Below are positions 33,519-44,751 of a stretch of 64,000 bases of DNA, piece after piece. The stretch is taken from positions 372,001-436,000 of the forward strand of contig BQMF02000101.1 of NCBI GenBank assembly GCA_027922465.2, in the 5' to 3' direction. The DNA comes from Turritopsis dohrnii (lineage: Eukaryota > Cnidaria > Hydrozoa > Anthoathecata > Oceaniidae). Position numbers and translations under genes: made by a program. Numbering within the stretch: the stretch's first letter is position 1; each line of letters starts with the position of its first letter. Below the pieces are notes generated by a model. It was not told where the DNA came from. It was given only the letters and a program-made list of their open reading frames with translations, and did no database searches.

Positions 33519-36464
33519 CTAATTTTTTTTTGGTAACGAAATTTTGGAGAGAGCTGCCATGCCAAACAATATTCCAATAAATGAACCATACATGATTCCT
33601 TTGTAAACCAACTGATCACGTGGTGTTTTCAAGTGAATAGGTTCTTTTCCAGCCTGTCGAAACGAAAGTAAAAACATCTTAGGAATAACATCAGTTCAAA
33701 TATGACACGTTTAAGAATCGGGAAGTTATCAACTTTCCAAATGTTTAAATATCCTCTTTCTAAAGATAACTCTTTACATCGTGAGTTCGAGAAAAAGAGT
33801 TGTGAAGGAATGCATAACTCTTGCAAGAAGAACGACAACTTAAGTAAAGAATAAAACGAAAGAGAATACCCAGATCATAAATGATCGTCTCCACCCCACA
33901 ACACCTTCTAAGTTCATTTTCGATCATTTACAGTAAGCCACTGAGAACCTAACTTTGAAAAATACCTCTAGACTGCCTATCAAAGCTCTCAGAATCTATA
34001 ATAAATTTTAACATGATTTTCATCTACAAACTTGTATCTTAGAGCCAAACACTCGAATTTTTTCCGCTATTTTCTCTTTCGTTTTGAACCAATTTGTAAT
34101 GCTTCCTTGCGCTTTTTTTTGAACTACACATTTTTTATATAACACAAAAATAACATCAAAACTTTCTACAACTTCAAGATCAAAGAGTAGCATCAAGATA
34201 TATATGTTCTTTTAAAAGAATCACGAAGCTCCAAATTCGTCAAAATTTAAGAATATTTTAAGAATCGTCCTCAGGTTCAAAAATTTCTCATGGCTTGAAC
34301 AGTTCCGCACCAAGCCTAGAGCCTTATTTTCAAGATATCTGAATGACTATCCATTCTTTTCTTGTTGCTTATGCGAACAGGTCTATCACAATTCCCAAAA
34401 TATGACTTATGGTTCACGTGGAGAATAAAATGATATTCGATAGAAGTGAACCAAAATCATTTGAAAAAGAAGCCGTATGGATTGACTAAGACTTTCACAA
34501 CTGTATTGACCTCAATACTTTTAAATCTATTACAACCAAGTATATGTCAAACTTGTTTAAAAACTGAAGACCTCGTCTATTTATGATCAAATCTGCAAAA
34601 GTGACTGCCAAATTTAACTCCAATTGTTCTTTGTGCAAACCTTCCAAATTTTGTCAGAAACGTGAATTTGGTAACATATTTAGTAAACATTACATGAATT
34701 GTTCATAACTTGTATTAGTAGGAGCAGGAGAAACTTGAGCATTTCAAACTTGGGCATTTCAAAAATTTTAATCCATGACAGTTAACAGTACTACAAGAAG
34801 ATAAAAATTATAATTGTATATAACTTAAATCAACATAACATACAATATGAAAATCTATTTCTACTAAGACTGGATCCAGAGGTAAGTCGCAATTTATGTA
34901 GGAGATTGTTAGCAATTCAAACATAAAAGAAAAGCATTCAAATAATCCCATTGATCCCATTGAACTGAATTCACAAATTATGTTAATGCGCTTCTTCACA
35001 AGTTGCGACTACCCCAGATCCGCCACTGTCTGTCTGCATATTACCACTTGAATCTTTCCATGGAGTTTATAACACAAATGTGCACGAAAAGACAAATGAC
35101 ACAGTAAAACTTTGCTAGGATCTGTATGACAATGATCTTTTCTAACATGATGTTTTGTGTCCTAGAACATATTACACTCCAAATTTTCACAAGGCTTTAG
35201 TGATCTTATTGTACTCTTAGACCTAATAGACATTCCCTGGACATCTTTATTAAATGAAATGAACATGTTTCATGCATTTATTGATAAGACATTATTTACC
35301 AGTAATGTTGATACATTTCTGCTGTGATATTGAAAGTTTTTTCACAGCACAGTTTTGTTTATTATCAAACCTTCACCTTCTTTTTCATGAATTTTAGTCA
35401 CAGCTAAACATCAATATTTCCTCTATGAAGAATGTTTTCATGATAATACTTCGATATTGCAATAGTAGATAAAGATAGGAAAGAAGTCTTAAAATTCTTC
35501 TTCAAAGCTTCTACGAAGCTACTTCTACAACTTCCTCAGAACATAAATGTGGACTGTGTGCATATTGATAACAAAAATTTTAAAGACTGAATTGGGAAGC
35601 GGCTAAAATAACTTCTAAAAGTATTTCAAAAGTATAAAAAAGTTTATGAATTAACATTGAAAGTGGCCTTTTTGTATGAAATTAAGCATAGAGTTTTGGG
35701 TCTGCCATTAACTATTCTGAATAAACAAACAATCCGAAATCCGAACGGACTTTCTGAAAACGGCAAAAAACTGTTGCACAGATAAATAGAGAAGATAGAT
35801 AGATAGGATGTGTAAACCAAACGATTTCCTACGATTAAAACCATGGAAATTGAATAATTATGAGACTGAACACTGAAAAAATAAGATTTTAAACTGTTAA
35901 GCAATTATTCTTCTGCTCATCTCCATAAAACACTATTTTCTTTTTCTAGAGAAATTTAAGAATTATGTAAGAATATCTAATGCTCATCTTTGAAGGAACA
36001 TTAAGTATCATAAGGCTTCTTATAAATGAAAAAAACAGTGTAACTATCAAACACAAGTGATTTGAGTGACACAAACAAAGAAACAAAGGAAAGGCCAAAA
36101 AAAATTCCTCGTATATATTTGACAAAAAAGTTGAGGGGGGCTCAAGCCAACTCAATATCCAAAAACATCGATTGGAAATATATGAATTCATGCTTTCCAT
36201 TAACATCGTTAGTTAGTCACCCTCTCCTAATAAAAATCTTTGGTCTTACTTTATTTTTACCATCTGCTTTCTTTACTTTTTAAAATTTTCATACAAAAAT
36301 GTAACAGAGTTCTAAAGCTGGATAATGCATACCTGAAAGATTTTTTGATATTGTGCCACAAGGTTAGGCCTATTAAACAAGCTCCCTTTCACACCACTTC
36401 CATTTATTACCCCACCATTGTATGATATTACTTTTGGTTGTTTTTCCGCAACAGTATGTAGTGC
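33519..36464 (-). CDS. Cytochrome c oxidase subunit 7A / COX7A2L-like, last two exons
   Basis: A small inner-mitochondrial-membrane protein of the respiratory chain; COX7A2L (SCAF1) links complexes III and IV. Two exons were assembled: 36333-36464 (TTTAATTTAG|GC ... CTTTCAG|GTATGC) and 33519-33653 (GACAG|GCTGG to the TAG), both phase 0, giving 88 residues. Exon 1 ends NLVAQYQKIFQ, matching the PELQKFFQ position in COX7A2L. The last exon reads KEPIHLKTPRDQLVYKG and one helix (IMYGSFIGILFGMAAL), ending SLPKKN, the COX7A ending. The Tyr-Asn-Gly-rich N-terminal part is closer in style to COX7A2L than to COX7A1/2. The first coding exon with the ATG was not found; it must lie above 36464. The 2.7-kb intron shows no recognisable element. 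Confidence 0.8.
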
Positions 36465-36505
36465 CTAAATTAAAAGAACAAAGAAAATAAAGACAATTAT
36501 TTAAA

Positions 36506-37704
36506 CTAGCCGTCAAGGCGGCGTCGCTCACCGCCCATGTCCACCTGCTCTGTATCACTGTATCAATAAACGTCAAATTTCCTTATAAACGGCTCATACA
36601 ACTTGTGTTCAACCAGAAGCAGATTCGAAGTCACAACCTCTGGTAAAACCAATCTTTTATCAGTGTAACAATACACTCAAAACGTATAGAGAGAAAACTT
36701 CAACTTTTTATTAACTAACAACTCAATCTACCATTTTGCGTGACTTACAAACAAACAAAATTATTTTTTTTTGTGTGCGACGTGAGTTCGAAGCAAATAC
36801 ATTGCAACCCCCAATCGAGCGTGACTTTTTTCGGCTGATGAACTAATAGGAATAACGTTTTGTTTTTATTATTATTGTTAGTTTCATATTCCACGTTGAC
36901 TTGGCTTTGAAAACAATACATCAACTAAATACAAAGAAACTAACTGATTAAACCTTTTGGACATAAAGCAGCAGTGGCAGAACGTGGCAGCATGTGCGGT
37001 TTACCAGTTTATCCTAACGTATCCTTGCCTGACTGTCTGAGACGGGTGAACTTTTTTTCGAGCAATCAAAATGTTTAAAAACCAATAGGTAAAAAAGAGT
37101 ATCATGAAACAAAATATTTTTTTTGCTTTTGTCATAATAGTTGTCTTAATTTGTTTTAATCGATTTGTTTTAATCTATTTTAATCAGATCGAACGTTTTT
37201 TTTTATTCACTTTATTCATTTAGCACGTGCCTTTTTTTCTCTCCTCCCGTGTGATCTTTTTAAGAAGAGAAACCATTTCCCCCTTACGTTTGATAGCACC
37301 CATGTTAGAGCGTGTAAAACAAAAGTTGTTAATTAACAAAAGCTAATAATAAGTTGAAAAGTTTTTTCTCTCTGCGTTTTGAGTGTATTGTTAAACTGAT
37401 ATTTGATTGGTTTAAAATCGTAAAGGAAAACTACGTGAAGTTCATGTTCGGAATGCATTGTATAAAGCAAGAAAGTCTGCTGACATTTTAAATGCAACCG
37501 CGACAATAAACGGCTGAGTTAAGAACATGCAAGATTTGAAACACCAGGAACGTATTTCTCTTCACATGCAAACGAGCTTTATTTAGCAATAAAGCCAGCA
37601 ACAAAGGAAGTCTTATCGCTGGTTTTAAGTGCAATAATTTGGAGCAGGTGGTGATACAACGCAGGCTGAACATGGGCGACGAGCGACACCGCCTTGGCGG
37701 CTAG
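36506..37704. mobile_element. 1.2-kb element with imperfect terminal inverted repeats
   Basis: CTAGCCGTCAAGGCGGCGTC at 36506 is mirrored at 37685-37704 (CTAGCCGCCAAGGCGGTGTC on the reverse strand). Similarity continues through CGCCCATGT and the CCTG/GTATCAC stretches, for about 50 bp at roughly 80%. The interior is AT-rich without coding capacity. No clear target duplication. Confidence 0.7.
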
Positions 37705-38019
37705 TACAATGTTGAAATGGAGTAAATTAAAACAGGTCAAAACATTTCTTTTATTTCTGTTTATAAAAAACAAAAGAAACTATATCTATTGACAAAATAT
37801 ACGAATGTATCATGCTTTCCATTGCAAACATTAAACCTTTTGCTTTGTGCTGCTTCAACCTCTTGAATTTGCTTGGAATATTCAAAACTCTAGTGTAGTT
37901 TATGTATACTATTTTCGAGAAATATTGATTAAGTCTTTACCTTAATGGTAGAAATTTTTGGGCGTATTAATTTTTGCGCGCAACAAAAAATGTTTTTTGC
38001 GTGTACTAAATTCTGCGCA
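37705..38019. other. Intergenic, no gene seen
   Basis: AT-rich, nothing recognised. Confidence 0.4.
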
Positions 38020-38470
38020 CCCAGTTAAAATTTATGAAATATATTTTAACAACGTTTCGGCGGTACAATGCCATTTTCAAGTGGAAAATAATACAAGTGT
38101 GTGACAGAATATACACAAGAAGTTGTACGATGCAATAAGGTCGTACAATCATATGATCAAGAAATTCCACCAGGGACAAATCAACCATACAAAAATAGAA
38201 ATAATAGCAATGATGCGATATTTCGATTGAGGATAGGCTTGTCCCTACGGATTACCAAACTTTCTTTCAATTCTAAGTTAAAATTGTTGCCTGCGGAGGA
38301 GAGTATAGAAAAATTCTCAAATGTAGGTTTATTTTTACGATATACTATATGCTCCGAAATAGCGCTGTGGTTTTGTAATTTAACGGCTTTTCCAGTTAAG
38401 GCAGAAATTCCCATATGTTTGCAGGCTCGTACTTTCAAATGTTGCATAAATAAAAATTTACCCACTAGCG
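38020..38470 (-). mobile_element. 3' end of a Penelope-like retroelement
   Basis: Reading the minus strand, a GIY-YIG-type endonuclease fragment (38181-38465) is followed by a 3' tail containing GGCATTGTACCGCCGAAACG, then TTGTTAAAATAT. Such a stem followed by GAAAC is typical of Penelope-like element ends. The reverse transcriptase is absent, so this is a 5'-truncated relic. Confidence 0.7.
38181..38465 (-). pseudogene. GIY-YIG endonuclease fragment of a Penelope-like element
   Basis: It encodes QHLKVRACKHMGISALTGK, then SAISEHIVYRKNKPTFENFS, and ILNRNIAS at the end. These match the conserved RxxEHLGISxLTGK...ISDH...FSIL...ESLLIxRDxPxLN pattern of the C-terminal domain of these elements. The GIY and YIG strands themselves are upstream and missing. 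Confidence 0.75.
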
Positions 38471-40306
38471 GTCATTTGACCGGTACGACGCAAATCGAGG
38501 CGGCCATCGTCTAATTCGCGACGGTCACGACGTATTACACCCTCAAAGCTAGGGCAGTTGTAGAGGGCATCCACCCCGCATGTTAGAGTGCCCGGGGTTC
38601 GAGGATGGCCGTAATAATGTATTTTATCAGGTAGAATAGTTAGTTTCTTTTGTCTAATCGATAAGTAAATAAATTCTTTAAAATTCATGTTTGACTAATC
38701 TAAACGATACACTCTTCCTCGCGGGTGCATTCATTTCACTTTTGAGGTTTTTTTGATCTATCAAAATAAATCTTTTCGCTGATGTATTTTATATAGAATT
38801 CTTATGCTTCGTGATACTTTTTGAAAACACCGGAAAAAAACTCTAAATTAAAATCATTTGAAGAATAATTCCCTTTTGTGATTTCTTTTTTTTCTTTTTC
38901 AAATTGAATCAATTATACTTTCATCTTACGTCAATCTTTTTAATTAAGATATTATCTTAATTAAAAACACTAACACCTAATTAATAAACACTAACACCTG
39001 TACGGAATAGAAATAAGAGAATACGTGTTTGAGTTTTTCTGTAACAAAAAAATTCGACATTATTTTCACTTAAATTGTTTAATTTAAATAAAATCACGGG
39101 GGAGGAGTGTTAATTTTTTTCACTTTCGCTTAAGAATAGTAGACATCACATACACCATCTATTCTGTACATTTTATTTTGCTTATATTACACAACCTGTT
39201 ATGGTTATTTGATTGTGATTTTTCTTTATATAGGAAGTTTCTACAAAGGTTTTAACAGGAGTAAATAATTATGTCTCACAAAATAAGTGGCCAGTCATGT
39301 CGGCCATTTATTAAAGTTTAAGCTGGTCACAGACATCATTATGGCAGCCAATGACTGGTGACCGGCAGTTATTTTAAGCGCTGCATGATAGATGGCATTG
39401 CAGCCATCGCACTTAAACTTATATACAACATTTGAGCGCAGAGCCATTGGGGTACGGTCCTGAAAACGGAAAAAATCGTGAATTTAACATTGTTAAAGTA
39501 TATTTCATAAATTTACACAGTCTTATTATCCCAATTAAAATGTTTATTTCGCAAGTATTAATTTTCGCGTAAGCCGTAAATAAATGAAAGTATGAAAATA
39601 AATAAGTAACTGTAATTTCAAGAGAATGTCCTTTAAAATATTTTTCAATTATGAAGTTTACATGGCTCGTGCGGCTAAGGTTGAAGCGCAGTTAACAGTG
39701 ACCCATTTATAGGTGTTTCCATGTTTGTTGACACTTCAGATGCCCGCGACAAAGAAAAGCGCATTGCTTGAAGAAAAATACAAGGAGCCTCAAGAAATTA
39801 TAATTATTGGTATATATATACATTATACCAGAAAGACAGTGGGCAGGCAACTGCTTGAAACAATTCTAGAAATAATGATTTATGGAAGACAACTTTTTTA
39901 CAAACCCGATTCGTCAAAGCTAATCATAAATGGTTGCCAAAAGATGATCAAAGTGGAAGTGTCATCATAAAAGAGAAGAACGATTATAAGTTTTTATCAC
40001 TATATAACGAACAAAAATTCTAGCGACTTTCGCAATGTTTTGTGTACGCAACATTTTGCTTTTTTAGGATTCACAAAATTATATGCTGGCGACTTTTAAA
40101 TATATATTTTCACAAAAAATATTTCACCAATTTGCAGAAATTTTTGGACTTTTGTGAAAGCAAGAAATACTTTAAAACTGCCTTTTTGTTTTCATAAAAT
40201 GTTAAATTTTATGAGTATCTTTAAAATACTATTAGTCAGTCATTCAAATTGTGTATGCAAATTACAGTGTAACTGTTAAGTGGCAAATACTTGGATATCA
40301 GAGTCA
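38471..40306. other. Intergenic, no gene seen
   Basis: 38471-38620 is unusually G+C-rich and includes CCCGGGGTTCGAGGATGGCC, a B-box-like motif that could come from a tRNA-derived repeat, but no A box or fold was found. 39290-39420 has repeated GGCCAGTCATG and CCAATGACTGG motifs in opposite orientations. The rest is AT-rich. Confidence 0.4.
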
Positions 40307-41322
40307 GGGTTGAGGATCTTTACCCATCACCAAAAGTCGAAACTAAAAAGACCACCGCAAAGGAGTGTCGATTTAATAAGGAGTGCAATTATAATCTCTA
40401 AATTATTTGTCATGATCTTAGCACGTGAACATCGTTGCTTTTGATCTTTTTCATCAATACTAGGAACAGGTGTTAAGAGGACATATAATTATCACTTTTT
40501 ATAATCATAACTACTAACTTTTTTCGTTGAGATCTAAAGTTATATTTAATAGATTGCGGATACTCGTTTGTTAACCTGAGAAATTAAGCATCACCACCCA
40601 CCTGCTTTGCTAAAATTTGCAGTGCTATTTTAATAGCAGTTAAAACTGCGGAAAATCGTACAGTGTGTTCCATTTCGTGCTGCTTGATAAGTGCGAACGC
40701 TTCATCGATAGTGTTTACAACGGCAATCGTTGCTTCTGCTATAGACACATGGAAACCAGGTTGAATAATATTGTCGATTTCAGTTTTGAACAACTCTTAT
40801 CACTTTGAGATGTGCAAATGCCAACTCTTAAAAGGGGTTTGAATGGTGAAGGCTGCTGGTTAAACCTATACCTTATCCTCACTATCCTCAACAAATTGTA
40901 TTTTTAGGTTTCCATCAAGAACTAAATTTATTTTGAGATGTCTCAGAATAATAAAGAGTTAAAAAAAATGTTTTTATTGTGTTGCTCTAGCGAAGGATCC
41001 CCAACATCATCACACTGCAAACCACGTTTTTTTCTATAAAAGTTCATTAGAGCTTAAGTTATAGAAAATTCATACATACCCATTTCAAACGTAATCTTTT
41101 GAAAATATTGTCATAAAATTATAAAAAATTGAGGTTAAAAAATTTCGTCAAACTTTTCCACTTCTTTCTTCACTATTCCTTGCTATCATAGAAATAAGGG
41201 AAGAACATGCCGAATATATAACACATGATATGTCGCATAAATTACCTTATGTCGAATTAATTACGGCAAAGTTTTGAATAAATTATTTTCGACTTTTGGT
41301 GATGGGTAAAGATCCTCAACCC
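40307..41322. mobile_element. 1-kb TIR element with perfect 36-bp ends
   Basis: The 36 bp at 40307-40342 (GGGTTGAGGATCTTTACCCA...) are the exact reverse complement of 41287-41322. AGAGTCA flanks both ends (40300-40306 and 41323-41329), and CAGAGTCA gives an 8-bp match if the last base of the element is shared. This suggests a 7-8 bp target duplication (hAT or P type). The ORF at 40584-40793 lies inside. Confidence 0.9.
40584..40793 (-). other. ORF of unknown function inside the 36-bp TIR element
   Basis: A 69-residue helical frame (FKTEIDNIIQPGFHVSIAEA...HEMEHTVRFSAVLTAIKIAL) whose only start is a TTG. An upstream stop directly precedes it, and it ends near AAAGCAG|GTGGGT, so it could be an exon. 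No family recognised. Confidence 0.3.
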
Positions 41323-41741
41323 AGAGTCAGAGGGTTTGTGATGGTGATGGTGGTGGGTTACAGTCAAAGGGTTTTTTTTTGTGAGATTCCTCCAACTTTA
41401 AACCACAAAAACATTAATAACATTTTATGAAAACAAAAAAAATTCAATTACCAAAACAAATTTGATGATAAATGAAAGAGTTAGAATTCGGTGATAATCC
41501 AATACTTACGCCTGGTTGTTTAATGAACGACATTTTTGTATTCGTGGTGGTGAACAGCCTTCCCCTCGAGAAGTAAGCACACCAAGTTAGAGCGAAGTAA
41601 TCGTATTTACTGCTATAAGCGCCCTCGTTATAATAAACGCCCCTCTTTAACAAGCGCCCCCTTTAAAGGCACCTCATTCGCTCACCACGCGCCTAGTACG
41701 CCGATGTAACTTAACTTTTCGACGGCTTCTGTACACACGAC
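41323..41741. other. Non-coding, with an ATAAACGCC-family fragment
   Basis: 41607-41665 (TCGTATTTACTGCTATAAGC then GCCCTCGTTATAATAAACGCC) matches the repeat at 4250-4370 in the same orientation. Confidence 0.5.
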
Positions 41742-42047
41742 TTACTCATCCAATTCGTGGAATCTGATGATTGACCATTTCTTTGACACTGTTTGAGTCT
41801 GCTCTCCTAAGGTGGAAATAATTTGGGAGCAGTGGTTCGTCACGGTGTAGTGTGGAAAGAAAATGGTCCAAATGTTTTTTTTAAAAGTTTCCTTGGTGCA
41901 ATTAGTCATGTTGCGTATAAATTTCGGCAGAACATTTAATAGTCTAGGTCCCTCTTCAGAAAGACAGCCCCGCCAAATATTTTTGTGTTTGACGTTGACA
42001 GATTTCAAGTGACATTTTCTGCCCAATCTCTGGCTTCCATATAACAA
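41742..42047 (-). pseudogene. LINE ORF2 C-terminal fragment
   Basis: It carries RLGRKCHLKSVNVK and EEGPRLLNVLPKFIRNMTNC, the usual C-terminal landmarks of CR1/L2 reverse-transcriptase proteins. The upstream part is at 42814-43640. Confidence 0.75.
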
Positions 42048-42243
42048 TGTATGCCACCATTTCCGTTGTCATTTATTTTTATTTATTATTATTAATTGTC
42101 TTTCAGGCACTTCCATATTTCACAATGGCTATTCGTCCTATTAAAATAAGCATATTTAAATAAAGAAATAATTTATTATGAAAAAATATACCGTATAAAA
42201 TATAATTTTCAAAAGATACTGGCAAAAGACTGCGAACGGAATT

Positions 42244-42272
42244 AATAATAATAATAATAATAATAATAATGG
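42244..42272. repeat. (AAT)n microsatellite
   Basis: About nine uninterrupted AAT repeats inside the sequence that splits the second LINE. Confidence 0.9.
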
Positions 42273-42813
42273 TATATTTCAATCTCCAAAATTTACATTT
42301 GGCTCTTCAGCTGAAAACATTATATAGTGTATATGTGCAAAGTCTAGAAAAATATTTATATTTATAAAATATTATGTATACTAGTGAGATGCTCTGACCG
42401 GCTACGCTAGCAAAGTAGAATTGGTAAGTAGAATTGGAATCTTGTACTTGGTTGGAAACTTGGAGAAATTGAAAATTTGAAACTGACTAAAGTAAAAGTT
42501 GATTGGAACTAAATGATCATGGAACTAGCAGTATTGGTATTGATAAGACTTTAAAATTTTCAAATATTTTAAGTATAAATATACTAAATAAATTAACGAT
42601 GGCTACCCTGAAAAGATAATGTACTAGAAGCTTGGAGGCTTGCAATATAGAAATTGAATTGGATGTGGTGTAATCTGGAGTGATCTCAAAATTCAAATGA
42701 CTGGAATGTCACTGGTTTTAGGATGTAGTAACGACCCGCACAAAGCGCTAAAAAATTGGAGTAGCTGATATGGATGTGAAAAGTTAGAAATAAAATAAAT
42801 AAGATTAAGTTAT

Positions 42814-43640
42814 TTATTGGGAATAATGTAAAATATATATACTAATCAATCGACAGACCTTTAGACAGGGACACAAAAAAGAAACTAACAGGTAAATCGG
42901 TAATCGGTAATCGGTTGGCATGTCATAATCATAAATCGGGACAATTCCTTCTATAATACACCAAGTGTAAATAATTCTGTATCTGTCTCTTCGTCGTTCA
43001 AGACTGTAGAGTTTCAATTTGATCAATATTTCCCAGTAGTTTAAGTGTTGCAATGTTGATAGGCTTTGCAGGGATGATTTTTGCGCTGCTCCAGTTTCTG
43101 TGTTAGACTCCGTTTTTATGGTGACCATAATTGCGAACAGTAATCTAAGTGTGGAATAGCTAAGGATTTCCAAAGAGTCAACATGGTATTTTTGTCCCTT
43201 GTCCTAACCGTTCTGTAGATCCAGGTACTGACGCTTTTGACCTTGTTTGTATGTGCTGGTCATAGGTCATGTTAGCGTCGAGTATCACCCCAAGGTCTTT
43301 AACCTGATTTTTGGTTTCGATTTGGTTGTTAGTATCAGATAAATAGATTGCTCTTTCTGGTTTTCATTTTTTCCATATTTGATATGTTGAAATTTTAGGC
43401 CGTTCAGTTTCATATTGTTGGACTCGGTCCATTTATATACAGCCTTGAGGTCCTTTTGAAGACATCAGATATGTTGGAAATTTCTTTCATCAATCTTGTG
43501 TCGTCTGCAAATGATGGCAATACAGAGTGGTAGATTTCTTCGTCTACGTCATGTATCATTATCAGAAATGGAAGAGGCCCCAGTAGTACCGAGGTACACC
43601 TGATATAACTTCAGCAGCTTCAACATATCCCTGTTCAAAG
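42814..43640 (-). pseudogene. LINE reverse-transcriptase palm and thumb fragment, frameshifted
   Basis: It contains the catalytic FADDTR, VKDLGVILDANMTYDQHI and LKLYSLERRRDRYRIIYTW in different frames. This is the 5' part of the remnant whose 3' part is 41742-42047. Confidence 0.75.
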
Positions 43641-43944
43641 TTACTACATTAGCAACGAAAACCTTAGGCAGGAAAAACTTTCGGATAAATAATTATCCGA
43701 AACATTTTCCTACCGAAGTTTTACCTTGTCCAAAAGTTTATCCGTCCCCAAAATTTGGGAATGTAAGGACTTTTGTAAAAATAATGTTTTTTGGTTGATT
43801 TGGGACCTGATAAGTGGCATACTGTAAACATCCTGACAAAGGCAGTTTTTTAGAGCTGAGCTGCTCAGCACTCGCTCAAAAGCGTTCTAGAGTGTCTCAC
43901 ATCAAAATCAAAGTTAACAGACGAGTTAGTCTCTCAAATAAGCA

Positions 43945-44195
43945 GTAGTGGCTTAGTGGTTAAACTGTTGAGCTTGGGAACCCAATATAGAGGGCCGAAA
44001 CCCCGCTGAGGTCGGGTGTTGAAAAGTCACGACTCCTGGAGGTACTGCAACTAGCTCGATTCCCTGATGTATTTCGAGGAAAATGAAAGCTAGTCGGGGA
44101 GATAAACGCTAGGATGAACATCCGGAATATGTAGCCCCACTCCTTGTGGTGGCTTCGGCCTTGAGTGGGGCGAGTGATCAAAGGAAAATAAAAAT
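43945..44195 (+). mobile_element. tRNA-derived SINE
   Basis: It begins with an A box (TGGCTTAGTGGTTAAAC) and, about 45 bp on, a B-box-like GGCCGAAACCCC. A body of about 170 bp and an A-rich end (AAAGGAAAATAAAAATA) follow. This is the standard layout of a tRNA-derived SINE. Confidence 0.72.
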
Positions 44196-44751
44196 ATTGT
44201 TTTACTATATTATTTATATTATTTTACCGAAAAAACTCAAAACAGCTTTTTTGTGGTGTAATCCCTCCGACAGGTGGAAGCTTCATTTTCGAAAAAAAAG
44301 TAGAAAGTACTACAATAACAAACAAAACTTTTAGGCTATGCTAATGATCATCATCCGACCTGAAACAATATCATAACGTTTCCAAGTACTCTCCTTTTTT
44401 GTGTAACCTCAGCCTATGTTGTTTTTATATCAAGGGTATTCAGGAAAGCCGTAATTATTGCATAATTTAGCTCATTATACTGCGGGTTTAAAAGACACCT
44501 TTTCCACCGAAAATTTTCGTACTTAATGTGTCAGTTTCTGTAAATGTGGTAGGCGGTGAAAAAATCTGATAAAAAAAGTGTTCAAATAGGTATGAAGCTA
44601 CTTGCGATGCCACTGCCGTATTTGTAAAGACCTTAATAACATCGATCTTTTCCAGGAAAAAAACTTTTTTTTTCTACATTAAAATCTTTCAAACATAACA
44701 AAAACATAAAGTACGACAAAAAATATATTTTGACTATCATGAGAACAATCG
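44196..44751. other. 3' flank of YIF1
   Basis: AT-rich, no gene seen. Confidence 0.4.

Larger units (their letters stand above)
41742..43640 (-). mobile_element. Second LINE (RT 3' half), interrupted by another insertion
   Basis: On the minus strand, SGVP then FADDTR (about 43500-43620), VKDLGVILDANMTYDQHI (about 43270), LNYWEILIKLKLYSLERRR (about 43000) and GPRLLNVLPKFIRNMTNC (about 41900) are successive landmarks of a CR1/L2-type ORF2. They are spread over several frames with stops. Roughly 42060-42890 interrupts the order and includes an (AAT)n tract. This is an old, decayed copy. Confidence 0.82.

Noticed and set aside
36600..36850. tRNA gene suggested by TTCGAATC and AGTTCGAAGC motifs
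   Set aside because: No matching acceptor or T-stem pairing and no A box at the correct distance.
38101..38514. 137-codon plus-strand ORF
   Set aside because: It is antisense to the GIY-YIG fragment of the Penelope-like relic, which has clear family motifs.
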